Shown: positions 1 through 8,351, numbered from the stretch's first letter. The stretch: 26,969 nucleotides of DNA from JAADDG01 sp964450755 (GCA_964450755.1 CAYVDJ010000059.1:1-26969); one strand, 5' to 3'. Notes: generated by a model not told the origin, from the sequence alone. A program made the numbers and translations.

Positions 1-18
1 AAATATGGTTAAGTTCTT

Positions 19-3000
19 TTATATCAAAAGCAAAGTATTTATAACGATACCTAAATCATCTATCGATACTTTATGGGAATTATTCAGAGAGTTTATCATG
101 TTTTCAAACTCTTCTGTGTTGAAAGCTCTCTCTTTTAGGTATCCTTCAACCGCTTTTTGTTCGTTTTCATTTTTTCTTTTAAAACCAAGTACCGATTCGG
201 TCAGATCTATCATCAAAATCTCTATGATTTTTCTCAGTTGATCCTGTAAAACGGCTTGGGTTTTGTCTTTGACGGCAACCTTCTCTATCGCTTCCATAAT
301 CGTAACTATATGAAGTTTTTCTATCAAAGTATAAAAAAGTCTGCCCGTTTGTATAAAATCCTGAGCCTCGTTTTTATAAACGATAATGATACCCGTAACC
401 AGCTTCATATAATTTATCTTTGAAAAGAACTCGTTTATCCTCTCATTTCCTTTGACGATCTCCTTTTTTTGCATCTTCAGATGGGAAAGAAGAGAGTCGA
501 TAGAGTGTTGATGTTCCAAGATATAAGTATAGCAGATCTCTTTTTCATAAAGACCTTTTATCATCCAGTTGGCATTATACAAAATCGCCTCTTCTATGGT
601 AAGCAGAAGTTCATACATCTTTGAACTCTCTATCTGATGATCATTTCTGTAAAGTTCATATCTTATATCATTTGCCCTGAAGAGATCATTTCCGATAAGA
701 TAGGCTTTTATCTTCAGCAAAAACCTCTCTTCTTCAAGCTCTTCATAATCGCATATAAAAGAGGAGCCAAAAAAGTTTATTATCTCATTTGCGATCATCA
801 TCGACATTATCTCTTTTTTCAGGTGATGTTCTCTTATCTCGTCTTCATAAACGGATACGAATGATTTTGGAAAATATTTAAACAAAAATTTGTCAAATGC
901 CGGTTCTTTTTCGATCATATCGCTGTTGTTTAGAATATTTTTCAAAAATATTTTGGAGTAGAGCAGCAAAGTTGCCAAAACCGGACGGATTATCGTCCCC
1001 TCTTTTGTCAGTATCTCTTCCACATCGCTGTCTTGCGGTATTTTAAAGTCGATCCTGTTAAATGACTCAAGAGAGTTTTCCAAAACTCTTACGGATTTTA
1101 GAAAATCATCTCTGTTTTTTTTCGATCTTCTCTCATCAAGAGAGATACAAAGAGGCTGAAAATAGTTTGTCCACAAAACACTGTTTACCACCTGATCAGT
1201 CAGCATAGAGAGATTTTCATCTCTTTGCTCTTTGGTCAAAACTTTTTTATCCATCAGAGAGTTTAAAAGTATTTTGAGATTTACCTCATGATCGCTTATA
1301 TTTACACCGGCACAGTTATCGATACTGTCGAGATTTATCCTGCCGCCTTTTTTGGCATATTCGATTCTGGCTTTTTGGGTAAAACCGAGATTTCCGCCTT
1401 CACAGACACAGTACGCCTTTATCTCGTCGGCATTGATCCTGATAAACTCGTTTATTTTATCTCCTATCGAGATATTCTCCTCATCTTTGGCTTTGAAATA
1501 TGTTCCGACTCCGCCGTTATAGATCATATCAACATCTGTTTTGAGCAACTCTTTTGCGATCTCCTCTCCGCTTAGAAAATCCCTTTTTGTCTTAAAAAGC
1601 TCTTTCATCTCCAAAGAGAGAGCGATATCTTTTTCGTCTCTTTTGAAAACTCCTCCCCCTTTTGAGATTTTTGATTTGTCATAAGCAGACCATGAACCTT
1701 TTTGGGCATAAAAAAGTCTTTTTCTCTCCTCAAAAGAGATCTTCTCATCGGGATTTGGATCGACAAAAACCTCATTGTGGCTGATTGCGCCTATGAGTTT
1801 GAACTTATCGCTTCTTATCAGAGCATTGCCAAAGACATCACCGTTCATAGAGCCGATACCGACCACCCTTACAGACTCTTTGTAGATATCTGTCTGTTTT
1901 TCGAGAAAAAATCTCTCTGCCGATTTCAGCGCACCTCTTGCCGTGATACCGAGCTTTTTGTGGTGATAACCGTAACTTCCGCCACTTGCAAAGGCATCTT
2001 TGAGCCAGTAGCCTCTTTTTTCTGATATCTCGTTTGCCGTATCACTCATATTTGAAGTTCCGCGATCTGCCGCAACGACAAAATAGGGATCATCGCCGTC
2101 ATAGGAGATGATATTTTTATCTTTTACTATTTTGTTTTGAATTTTGTTATCCACAACATCCAAAAGGGCATTGATAAAATCACAATAGTACTCTTTAAAC
2201 TCCTCTTTTGAAACTTTGTCTCTGTTTTTGAAGATGACAAAACCGCCCTTTGCACCGTGGGGAATGATAACGGCGTTTTTGCTCTCCTGCGCACTCATCA
2301 AAGACTTTATCTCCACTCTGAAATCATCATACCGATCACTCCATCTGATACCGCCTCTACTCACTTTTCCCATCCTCAGATGAGTACCGTTGAATTTTTG
2401 GTTATAAACGAAAGTTTCTATATTTGGCTGAATCCCTCTAAGATGCTGTTTGATGGATTTCACATCTACTTTGATGCAAATCGTATCCTTTTGCAGAAAA
2501 TAGTTTGTTCTGACAACGCTTTTTAGAACTTCAAAAAAGAATCTCAAAACTCTGTCTTCGTTGATGTGAACCACCTCTTTAAAAGCCGCTTCTATTTTTT
2601 TGGTGAAATTTTCTATCCCCTCTTTTTTGTCTTTATAATCGGGATTGAATTTTGCATTGAAATAGTCCAAAAAGAGTTTGGTTATATGAGAATATTTTAC
2701 AACCGTATCGATCATTTTGTTTTTATTGAAGATAGCCACAAGCTGATCTGTATAGCTTAAAAAAATTCTTACAAACAAAATATCTCTTATCGTAAAATTC
2801 TCTTTATAGACAAGAGAAAAGAGTTTGCACTTTTCCAAAATGTCTTTTCTCAGTGCATCTTCTATAAGGACTTCAATATTTTTCTTATGAGAGAGCAGTT
2901 TTTTGGGATCATCAACTTTTATATGAATTTTGTTGATAAAGATTTTCTCCTCTTCATCAACAAAAAAAGATACCTCATCCAAAACCGTAAAACCGAGATT

Positions 3001-3192
3001 GTGTAAAATCGGAATTATATCGGAGAGAATAAGTTCGTTCTTTGAGTAAATTTTGATCTTTGATACCGGTTTGGAGATGATATCAACCGCAAATTTTTCA
3101 GTTTGCAGTTTCTGCTTTACACATTTGGCAATGATTAGATCCTCATCACCCAAAAGCTGCCTACAGGCAGAATGAAGTTTTTCATCGATCAT
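19..3192 (-). CDS. NAD-specific glutamate dehydrogenase, large (about 115-120 kDa) type
   Basis: Predicted to deaminate glutamate to 2-oxoglutarate and ammonium with NAD+ in the cytoplasm, feeding amino acid carbon into the TCA cycle. The 1057-residue protein carries family signatures: RGGIRWSDR (about 279-287), a stretch ending in PHGAKGGF (about 311-318) whose Lys315 fits the catalytic lysine, AADRGTSNMSD (about 374-384), and a nucleotide-binding segment VVGIGSMNGDVFGN (about 443-456). The roughly 270 residues before the core and the long C-terminal part are typical of the large enzymes, not the 450-residue hexameric class. At 1057 residues it is well short of the roughly 1600-residue GDH180 enzymes. 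The start is supported by AAAGGAG five bases before the ATG. It lies downstream of the EAL gene with a 35-nt gap that holds its own -10 box, so it need not be co-transcribed. The stop lies just inside the window edge. Family call is firm; cofactor is inferred from the family. Confidence 0.9.
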   Translation of the reverse strand: MIDEKLHSACRQLLGDEDLIIAKCVKQKLQTEKFAVDIISKPVSKIKIYSKNELILSDIIPILHNLGFTVLDEVSFFVDEEEKIFINKIHIKVDDPKKLLSHKKNIEVLIEDALRKDILEKCKLFSLVYKENFTIRDILFVRIFLSYTDQLVAIFNKNKMIDTVVKYSHITKLFLDYFNAKFNPDYKDKKEGIENFTKKIEAAFKEVVHINEDRVLRFFFEVLKSVVRTNYFLQKDTICIKVDVKSIKQHLRGIQPNIETFVYNQKFNGTHLRMGKVSRGGIRWSDRYDDFRVEIKSLMSAQESKNAVIIPHGAKGGFVIFKNRDKVSKEEFKEYYCDFINALLDVVDNKIQNKIVKDKNIISYDGDDPYFVVAADRGTSNMSDTANEISEKRGYWLKDAFASGGSYGYHHKKLGITARGALKSAERFFLEKQTDIYKESVRVVGIGSMNGDVFGNALIRSDKFKLIGAISHNEVFVDPNPDEKISFEERKRLFYAQKGSWSAYDKSKISKGGGVFKRDEKDIALSLEMKELFKTKRDFLSGEEIAKELLKTDVDMIYNGGVGTYFKAKDEENISIGDKINEFIRINADEIKAYCVCEGGNLGFTQKARIEYAKKGGRINLDSIDNCAGVNISDHEVNLKILLNSLMDKKVLTKEQRDENLSMLTDQVVNSVLWTNYFQPLCISLDERRSKKNRDDFLKSVRVLENSLESFNRIDFKIPQDSDVEEILTKEGTIIRPVLATLLLYSKIFLKNILNNSDMIEKEPAFDKFLFKYFPKSFVSVYEDEIREHHLKKEIMSMMIANEIINFFGSSFICDYEELEEERFLLKIKAYLIGNDLFRANDIRYELYRNDHQIESSKMYELLLTIEEAILYNANWMIKGLYEKEICYTYILEHQHSIDSLLSHLKMQKKEIVKGNERINEFFSKINYMKLVTGIIIVYKNEAQDFIQTGRLFYTLIEKLHIVTIMEAIEKVAVKDKTQAVLQDQLRKIIEILMIDLTESVLGFKRKNENEQKAVEGYLKERAFNTEEFENMINSLNNSHKVSIDDLGIVINTLLLI

Positions 3193-3212
3193 AACAGCTC
3201 CTTTGAGGGGTT

Positions 3213-3218
3213 ATTATA
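3213..3218 (-). promoter_or_regulatory. -10 box (TATAAT) for the glutamate dehydrogenase gene
   Basis: A perfect TATAAT reads toward the dehydrogenase gene and ends 20 nt before its ATG, giving a short leader that still contains the AAAGGAG ribosome site. No convincing -35 hexamer is seen; weak -35 elements are common in this phylum. The context GTTATAATAA recurs exactly in the rplL-rpoB gap. Confidence 0.5.
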
Positions 3219-3227
3219 ACACGATTT

Positions 3228-5402
3228 TCAAATCGTAACTTTTCTCTTTTCTTCAATATGACTCTTGTTCCCTCCGAGCAATTTGCCAAAATCATGATAT
3301 TTATAAAATGTAACAAACTCATCTGCCAACAGAGGTTTGCTAAAACAGTACCCCTGAACCTCATCACATCCCTGTTCCATGAGAAAATCCAACTGCTCTT
3401 TCTCTTCCACACCTTCGGCAACCACTCTCATACCCAGACTTTTACCCATCGAGATAATAGCCTTTGTAATCGCTATATCATCGGTATCGGCAGGAAGATC
3501 GTCTATAAAAGTTTTGTCTATCTTCAGTCTGTTTATAGGAAATTTTTTTAGATAGGCCAAAGAGGAATATCCCGTACCAAAATCATCTATCGCTATCTCT
3601 ATCCCCTCTTTTTGAAACAGAGCAAGAGTTTTTTTTGCCTGTTGCGTATTTTTCATCAAAACACTTTCAGTCAGCTCTATCTCAAAATATTTCGGATCTA
3701 CTTCATACTGCTCCAGGATCTCTTTTACAGTTTCAAACAGATTTCCCTGAGCCAACTGAACGGCAGATATATTGACAACCATCTTGATATCTCTTATGCC
3801 CGATTTTTGCCACTCTTTTAGTTGGGATATCGCTTTTTTCAAAGCAAATTTACCAATTTGCAGTATCATTTTCGTATCTTCGGCAATGGGAATAAAATCA
3901 AGAGGAGGTATTATGTTTAATTTGGGATGCCTCCATCTAAGAAGAGCCTCAACCCCTATAATTTTGCCGCTTTTGATATCAATCTGCGGTTGGTAATTTA
4001 AAAAAAGTTCATTCTTATCCAACGCCTTTCTAAGATATGATTCCAGTTTTACTCTCTTTGTTATCTCATCATTCATTTGGGGACTGTAAAAACAAAAATC
4101 ATTTTTCCCATCTTTTTTGATATTGTGCAAAGCAATATCCGCACTTTTCAGCAAACAGTCCAAATCATCACAGTCATTTGGATACAAAGAGATTCCTCCG
4201 CTTATCGTAACATAGATCTCATGGCACTCTACATCCAGAGGCTCTTGAAATAATCTAAATATATTATTGATAATTGCAACAATGTTCTTATCATCTTTTA
4301 TATTTTCAAAAAGAAGAACAAAAAAATCTCCTCCAAATCTTGCAATCGTATCGCTTTTTCTAAGAGAATTATTCAACTTGTCTCCAACCTTTTTTAAGAG
4401 CAGATCTCCTACCCTGTGACCCAATGTATCGTTAATTGCTTTAAAATTGTCTATATCAAGAAGAAGAAGCATAAGCTGTTTTTTCTCTCTTTGCGCATTG
4501 GCAATCGCATGTTTTAGCCTCTCTTCAAACAGGTTTCTGTTTGGCAGACCTGTAAGCTGATCATAGTTTGCCAGTTTTTCAAGAGATTTTTGGGTATTTA
4601 TCTTGTCTGTAATATCCATACCCATAGACAAAACAAATCTTTCATTCTTTTTCTCTTCGATTATGGAATTGTGCCACGAGAGAGTCTTTTTGCTCCCGTT
4701 TTTACAAACGATCTCATTTTCATGACCCCAATGAAGATTTTTGCCTTTTATAACATCATCAAAAACATCTTTGATCTTCTCTTTTTGTTCGGTATCGATA
4801 AAAATATCAAACCAGTTTTTATACAATACATCCTCTTTTGTATAACCGCTCAGTTTTTGGGCATATTCGTTAAACTCTACGATGTTGGCATCTTTATCCA
4901 GTATCACGATCATCAAATCCGCCATATAGAGGATACTTTTTCTAAGACTCAGCTCTCTTTTGAACATTCTGTTTGTATCGGTCAATTCGGTTAAATCCAG
5001 ACTGAAACAGAATATCTCTTTCTCGCCTTTTGGGTTATTTACTATAATATGGTTTGAATATACTCTGATTTTATTTCCGTCTTTACATCTAAATTGCATT
5101 TTGCAACTTTTTAACTTAGTATCATTTTGCAGCCAACTGTCTATATTGGAAACAGCCTTTGATTTTAGGATTTTTGGGATGAGAAAATCTTCTACTTTTT
5201 TACCGATAACTTCCTGCTTTTTGAAGCCGTAAAGCTTTTCACAGCTTTTGTTCCAAAAAATTATTTCCCTGTTTTTACTGCATCCGTATATTGCAACATT
5301 ATTGATATTTTCAAACATATATCCAAACTTCTTCTCATTCTCATAAAGAAACTTCAGTTTTTCAAGCAAAAGATTATTTCCTAAAACATACAAAGATGAC
5401 AT
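3228..5402 (-). CDS. PAS-PAS-GGDEF-EAL protein, probable c-di-GMP phosphodiesterase with degenerate cyclase domain
   Basis: Predicted cytoplasmic c-di-GMP turnover protein of 724 residues with no membrane segment visible. Order: two PAS sensor domains (about 25-140 and 150-270), a GGDEF domain (about 275-440) and an EAL domain (about 450-700). The EAL domain looks active: EALLRW (Glu485), Asn544 in VVNIS, Glu576 in FEIELTES, Asp606-Asp607 in IDDFGTG, Lys627, Glu663 in VAEGVE and Gln683 in EVQGY are all present. The GGDEF signature reads GGDFF (357-361), so the catalytic Glu is Phe and cyclase activity is unlikely. An RxxD motif (348-351) sits five residues before it, the usual place of the c-di-GMP inhibitory site, so nucleotide sensing may persist. 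The start is supported by AAAGG seven bases before the ATG. It diverges from a PilZ gene across a shared regulatory region, near flagellin. What the PAS domains sense is not visible. Confidence 0.9.
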   Translation of the reverse strand: MSSLYVLGNNLLLEKLKFLYENEKKFGYMFENINNVAIYGCSKNREIIFWNKSCEKLYGFKKQEVIGKKVEDFLIPKILKSKAVSNIDSWLQNDTKLKSCKMQFRCKDGNKIRVYSNHIIVNNPKGEKEIFCFSLDLTELTDTNRMFKRELSLRKSILYMADLMIVILDKDANIVEFNEYAQKLSGYTKEDVLYKNWFDIFIDTEQKEKIKDVFDDVIKGKNLHWGHENEIVCKNGSKKTLSWHNSIIEEKKNERFVLSMGMDITDKINTQKSLEKLANYDQLTGLPNRNLFEERLKHAIANAQREKKQLMLLLLDIDNFKAINDTLGHRVGDLLLKKVGDKLNNSLRKSDTIARFGGDFFVLLFENIKDDKNIVAIINNIFRLFQEPLDVECHEIYVTISGGISLYPNDCDDLDCLLKSADIALHNIKKDGKNDFCFYSPQMNDEITKRVKLESYLRKALDKNELFLNYQPQIDIKSGKIIGVEALLRWRHPKLNIIPPLDFIPIAEDTKMILQIGKFALKKAISQLKEWQKSGIRDIKMVVNISAVQLAQGNLFETVKEILEQYEVDPKYFEIELTESVLMKNTQQAKKTLALFQKEGIEIAIDDFGTGYSSLAYLKKFPINRLKIDKTFIDDLPADTDDIAITKAIISMGKSLGMRVVAEGVEEKEQLDFLMEQGCDEVQGYCFSKPLLADEFVTFYKYHDFGKLLGGNKSHIEEKRKVTI

Positions 5403-5446
5403 TTGACTGCCTTTAGAGTTTTTATAAATTTTATATCACCTTTACA

Positions 5447-5488
5447 CTATCGACATAAAACTAAAATTGCTTTAGTTATTGTCGATTT
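5447..5488. promoter_or_regulatory. Imperfect palindrome carrying two divergent sigma-28-like promoters
   Basis: Arms at 5449-5465 and 5471-5486 are inverted repeats (ATCGACA...ACTAAA against TTTAGTTA...TGTCGAT) around a 5-nt centre. Read toward the PilZ gene: -35-like TAAAATTG (5462-5469), 11-nt spacer, -10-like GTCGATTT (5481-5488). Read toward the EAL gene: TAAAGCAA (5474-5467), 12-nt spacer, GTCGATAG (5454-5447). The enterobacterial FliA consensus is TAAAGTTT-N11-GCCGATAA. Implied start sites leave leaders of about 20 and 40 nt that contain both ribosome sites. An alternative reading is an operator for an unknown regulator; no U-tract follows, and terminators are not expected between divergent genes. 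Confidence 0.5.
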
Positions 5489-5516
5489 TATCTAAAATCA
5501 GTAAAGGTAAAATTTT

Positions 5517-6596
5517 ATGGAATTAAATTATTTAAATACGAACAACGATTATTTTACAAAATTTAAATCGGACTTTGAAAAATCGATGCTCAGCGCCGCA
5601 AAAAAAACAGGAATCCCCACATCAAAAGATTTTTTGGGATTTTGCAATATGTTTTATGAATCTCTATTTATAGACCACTCACTCTTTTGGCAAAAAGCTA
5701 TTACAAAATTTGAAGCGGAGAGTTCAAAAAACAAGATTGAAAAATTTTTATCAATCACTTTTTACATATTTATAAACAAAACCATCAAATATCTTTATGA
5801 CAATCAGCTCTCATGGAACATCATGCAACAGATGTATAAAAATATGGACAAAACAATAAATTATATAAAACTCTCCTCATCAAAACCTAAACCGCTTCAG
5901 GAAAAAAATGAGAACACAACAGAACCAAATACCAAAGATATCTTTTTGCTATTTAAAAAGGCTTTAAAAAACAAAGATTCTATAAAATTATATAACACTT
6001 ATAAGGGTATTCCGATAGAGAAAAACTCTCAGGTAATAAGGATTACCGATAATGCTCTTTATATAAAACCCCATCCCATACAGGAAGCGGCGGCAATGAG
6101 ACAGGAGAAGATTTTTATAAAAAGAAACAGTACATTTCCTTATGATTTGGAAGCAAAATTTGAGATGAAAATAATCAAAGGAGAAAAAATCTTCAAAATC
6201 AACAGTTACCAAATCAGCAAAAAAAATCTGATAGAGAGAAAATATATCCGAATAAATCCAAAAGAACCTGTTTTTGCCAAAATTTTTCTCTCTCCGCAGG
6301 ATCAGATACTACAGGTTCATGACCTCTCACTCGGAGGAATCTCTTTGGTAAAAAACAGCAAAATTCTTTTTTCCATACCGGAGGAGACAAAAATATCATT
6401 GACATTACCGGAAATTTGCACAATTATTCTTCAGGCACATCTGATTAAAGTAACAAAAAACCATAAAGGTTTTACATATCATTTCAATATCTACCAAGAC
6501 AGAAAAATAGAAAAAAGTTTGAGTGAATTTATTACAAGAAATCAACTTCAGATTATTCAGGAGTTAAAAGAAAATTATATTTTGACAAAAAATTGA
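5517..6596 (+). CDS. PilZ-domain c-di-GMP-binding protein with unrecognised helical N-terminal region
   Basis: Predicted c-di-GMP receptor of 359 residues, cytoplasmic (no signal peptide or membrane helix). The C-terminal PilZ domain (about 238-345) has both ligand motifs: RxxxR as RKYIR (241-245) and DxSxxG as DLSLGG (269-274). A preceding beta-rich segment (about 165-237, with VIRITDNALYIK and KIFIKRN) resembles the extra barrel that precedes PilZ in YcgR-like proteins. Residues 1-120 look helical and match nothing I recognise; a polar, Lys/Asn/Thr-rich linker (about 120-140) joins the two parts. The start has AAAGG nine bases upstream. It is transcribed divergently from the EAL phosphodiesterase and lies 123 bp before the flagellin gene in the same direction, which suggests a role in flagellar output, for example as a brake. 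That role is inference from location. Confidence 0.85.
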   Translation: MELNYLNTNNDYFTKFKSDFEKSMLSAAKKTGIPTSKDFLGFCNMFYESLFIDHSLFWQKAITKFEAESSKNKIEKFLSITFYIFINKTIKYLYDNQLSWNIMQQMYKNMDKTINYIKLSSSKPKPLQEKNENTTEPNTKDIFLLFKKALKNKDSIKLYNTYKGIPIEKNSQVIRITDNALYIKPHPIQEAAAMRQEKIFIKRNSTFPYDLEAKFEMKIIKGEKIFKINSYQISKKNLIERKYIRINPKEPVFAKIFLSPQDQILQVHDLSLGGISLVKNSKILFSIPEETKISLTLPEICTIILQAHLIKVTKNHKGFTYHFNIYQDRKIEKSLSEFITRNQLQIIQELKENYILTKN

Positions 6597-6650
6597 TAAA
6601 TAGTATTTTTATTACAATAGTATTCTTTTATTTTATTATTATCAAGTATA

Positions 6651-6678
6651 TTTAATCCATTTATATTTCTGCCGATAT
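6651..6678 (+). promoter_or_regulatory. Sigma-28 (FliA) type promoter of flagellin
   Basis: GCCGATAT (6671-6678) matches seven of eight bases of the FliA -10 consensus GCCGATAA. A TTTAATCC element begins 20 bp before it, the expected place for the -35 region. The implied start near 6685 leaves a leader of about 35 nt with AAGGAA (6708-6713) six bases before the ATG. Late flagellar genes in Campylobacterota are commonly under this sigma factor. Confidence 0.75.
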
Positions 6679-6719
6679 TAATTTGCAAGGACGCATAAAA
6701 ATTATACAAGGAATGTAAA

Positions 6720-8246
6720 ATGGGTTTTAGAATCAATACCAATGTAGCGGCATTAAACGCCCATACAAACGGTGTAGTAAATAACAGAAGTATAAACGAA
6801 GCTCTTTCAAAACTAAGTTCGGGTCTTAGGATCAACAAAGCGGCAGACGATGCTTCGGGAATGGCTATCGCAGATTCCCTAAGAAGCCAATCAAGCGCTT
6901 TGGGACAGGCAATCGCAAATGCAAATGACGGTATCAACCTTATCCAGACAGCCGACAAAGCAATGGATGAACAGATAAAAATACTCGAAACCATCAAAGT
7001 TAAAGCAACACAATCGGCACAGGACGGTCAAACTGCCGAAACAAGACAGGCTCTTCAAGCCGATATCACCCGTTTAATGGAGCAGTTAGACAACATCGCC
7101 AGTCAAACCTCATTTAACGGTCAAGCCATGCTGTCGGGTAACTTTACCAATAAAAGATTTCAAATAGGCGCATATTCAAATCAAACAGTAACCGCTTCGA
7201 TAGGAGCTACAAGTTCGGATAAAATAGGTCAGACGAGATTTGAGACTACAGAACTTGTCAAAGTCAGTGCCGGTGCGGCAGGTTTGAAAGCCGTAACACT
7301 GAAATTTAAAGCTATCGACGGAGAAAATGATCTCTCTTTGGAGAGCGTAAAAATCTCCACAAGTGCAGGAACCGGAATCGGAGTATTGACAGAAGTGATA
7401 AACAAAAACTCCGACAGAATAGGTGTCAGAGCTTCCTATACGGTACAGGGAACAGGCTCGGCAGCGGTAGTGGCAGGAAATATCAGAGGGCTGAAAATAA
7501 ACAATATCACGATAGGAAATATCATAGATATACAACAAAATGATGCCAGTGGTAAACTTGTAAACGCCATCAACGCACACAAGGCCGATACCGGAGTAGA
7601 AGCAACCATTGATGAGAGAGGACATCTGAATCTAAGAAGTATAGACGGCAGAGCCATCGATATCTCCACTACAAGTTCGGCTACGGTTCTTGGAGGAGGA
7701 AGTTTTGCAAAAGCTTCAGGAGGAGCGGGAAGCGATGTCATCATCGGAAGACTCTCTCTTGTCAAACTAAATGCCAGTGATATCCAAGTAAGCGGTACGA
7801 GTATATCCTCTATCGGTTTTACAAGCGGTATGGCAGAACAAACCGTAGGTCTTAGGGATTTAAGAGGAGATTTTAACAAAGATGTAGTAAGCGCGGCAGG
7901 AGCAAATGTAAACAGCAGTTCATGGCAGTTTGGTAAAAAACTAAGCGCCGGACTTACAACCCTAAAAGGCGCTATGATGTCTATGGATATAGCAGAAGCC
8001 GCAACAAAGATTCTTGACAGGATCAGATCAGATCTCGGTTCTGTGCAAAATCAGCTTGTAGCTACCGTAAATAATATCTCCGTAACACAGGTAAATGTAA
8101 AATCAAGCGAATCCCAAATAAGAGATGTCGATTTTGCATCAGAGAGCGCAACTTTCTCCAAACACAACATCCTCTCACAGGCGGGAAGTTATGCGATGAG
8201 TCAGGCAAATGCAGTTCAGCAAAATGTCATGAAACTTCTTCAATAA
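6720..8246 (+). CDS. Flagellin, Campylobacter FlaA/FlaB-like
   Basis: Major filament protein, exported unfolded through the flagellar type III apparatus. The 508-residue protein has the conserved D0/D1 N-terminus (MGFRINTNVAALNAH, then SSGLRINKAADDASGMAIA and SQTSFNGQAML) and the matching C-terminus (SQIRDVDFASESATFSKHNILSQAGSYAMSQANAVQQNVMKLLQ region, 463-508). The middle (about 170-400) is the variable surface part, rich in Ser, Thr and Gly, suitable for O-glycosylation though none can be proved here. Residues around 81-100 (DEQIKILETIKVKATQ) follow the epsilon-proteobacterial pattern and not the enteric one recognised by TLR5. There is no signal peptide, as expected. It has its own sigma-28 promoter and AAGGAA ribosome site. 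Its stop codon is only four bases from the 3' end of a convergent tRNA-Arg gene, with no visible terminator. Whether it is FlaA or FlaB cannot be decided. Confidence 0.95.
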   Translation: MGFRINTNVAALNAHTNGVVNNRSINEALSKLSSGLRINKAADDASGMAIADSLRSQSSALGQAIANANDGINLIQTADKAMDEQIKILETIKVKATQSAQDGQTAETRQALQADITRLMEQLDNIASQTSFNGQAMLSGNFTNKRFQIGAYSNQTVTASIGATSSDKIGQTRFETTELVKVSAGAAGLKAVTLKFKAIDGENDLSLESVKISTSAGTGIGVLTEVINKNSDRIGVRASYTVQGTGSAAVVAGNIRGLKINNITIGNIIDIQQNDASGKLVNAINAHKADTGVEATIDERGHLNLRSIDGRAIDISTTSSATVLGGGSFAKASGGAGSDVIIGRLSLVKLNASDIQVSGTSISSIGFTSGMAEQTVGLRDLRGDFNKDVVSAAGANVNSSSWQFGKKLSAGLTTLKGAMMSMDIAEAATKILDRIRSDLGSVQNQLVATVNNISVTQVNVKSSESQIRDVDFASESATFSKHNILSQAGSYAMSQANAVQQNVMKLLQ

Positions 8247-8250
8247 TCAG

Positions 8251-8327
8251 TGGCGTCCCGAGCAGGATTCGAACCTGCGGCCTTCTGATTAGGAATCAGA
8301 TGCTCTATCCTGCTGAGCTATCGGGAC
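8251..8327 (-). tRNA. tRNA-Arg (anticodon CCT)
   Basis: Full cloverleaf on the minus strand: 7-bp acceptor stem GTCCCGA/TCGGGAC, TTCGAATCC T-arm, anticodon stem TCTGA/TCAGA with loop TTCCTAA, so anticodon CCT reading AGG. The CCA end is encoded (8251-8253). It lies 56 nt downstream of fusA in the same direction with no -10 box between, so it is probably the last gene of the large cluster. It is convergent with flagellin, which uses several AGG codons. Confidence 0.97.
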
Positions 8328-8351
8328 AAAAGAGAAAAACAGGGGGAAGAA

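Noticed and set aside
3182..3421. Minus-strand frame of 79 codons across the EAL/dehydrogenase junction
   Set aside because: Out of frame with both real genes and overlapping the EAL 3' end; nothing recognisable in it.
7176..7879. Two long minus-strand frames opposite the flagellin middle (149 and 147 codons)
   Set aside because: Shadows of the flagellin coding frame; no family features and no promoter or ribosome site.
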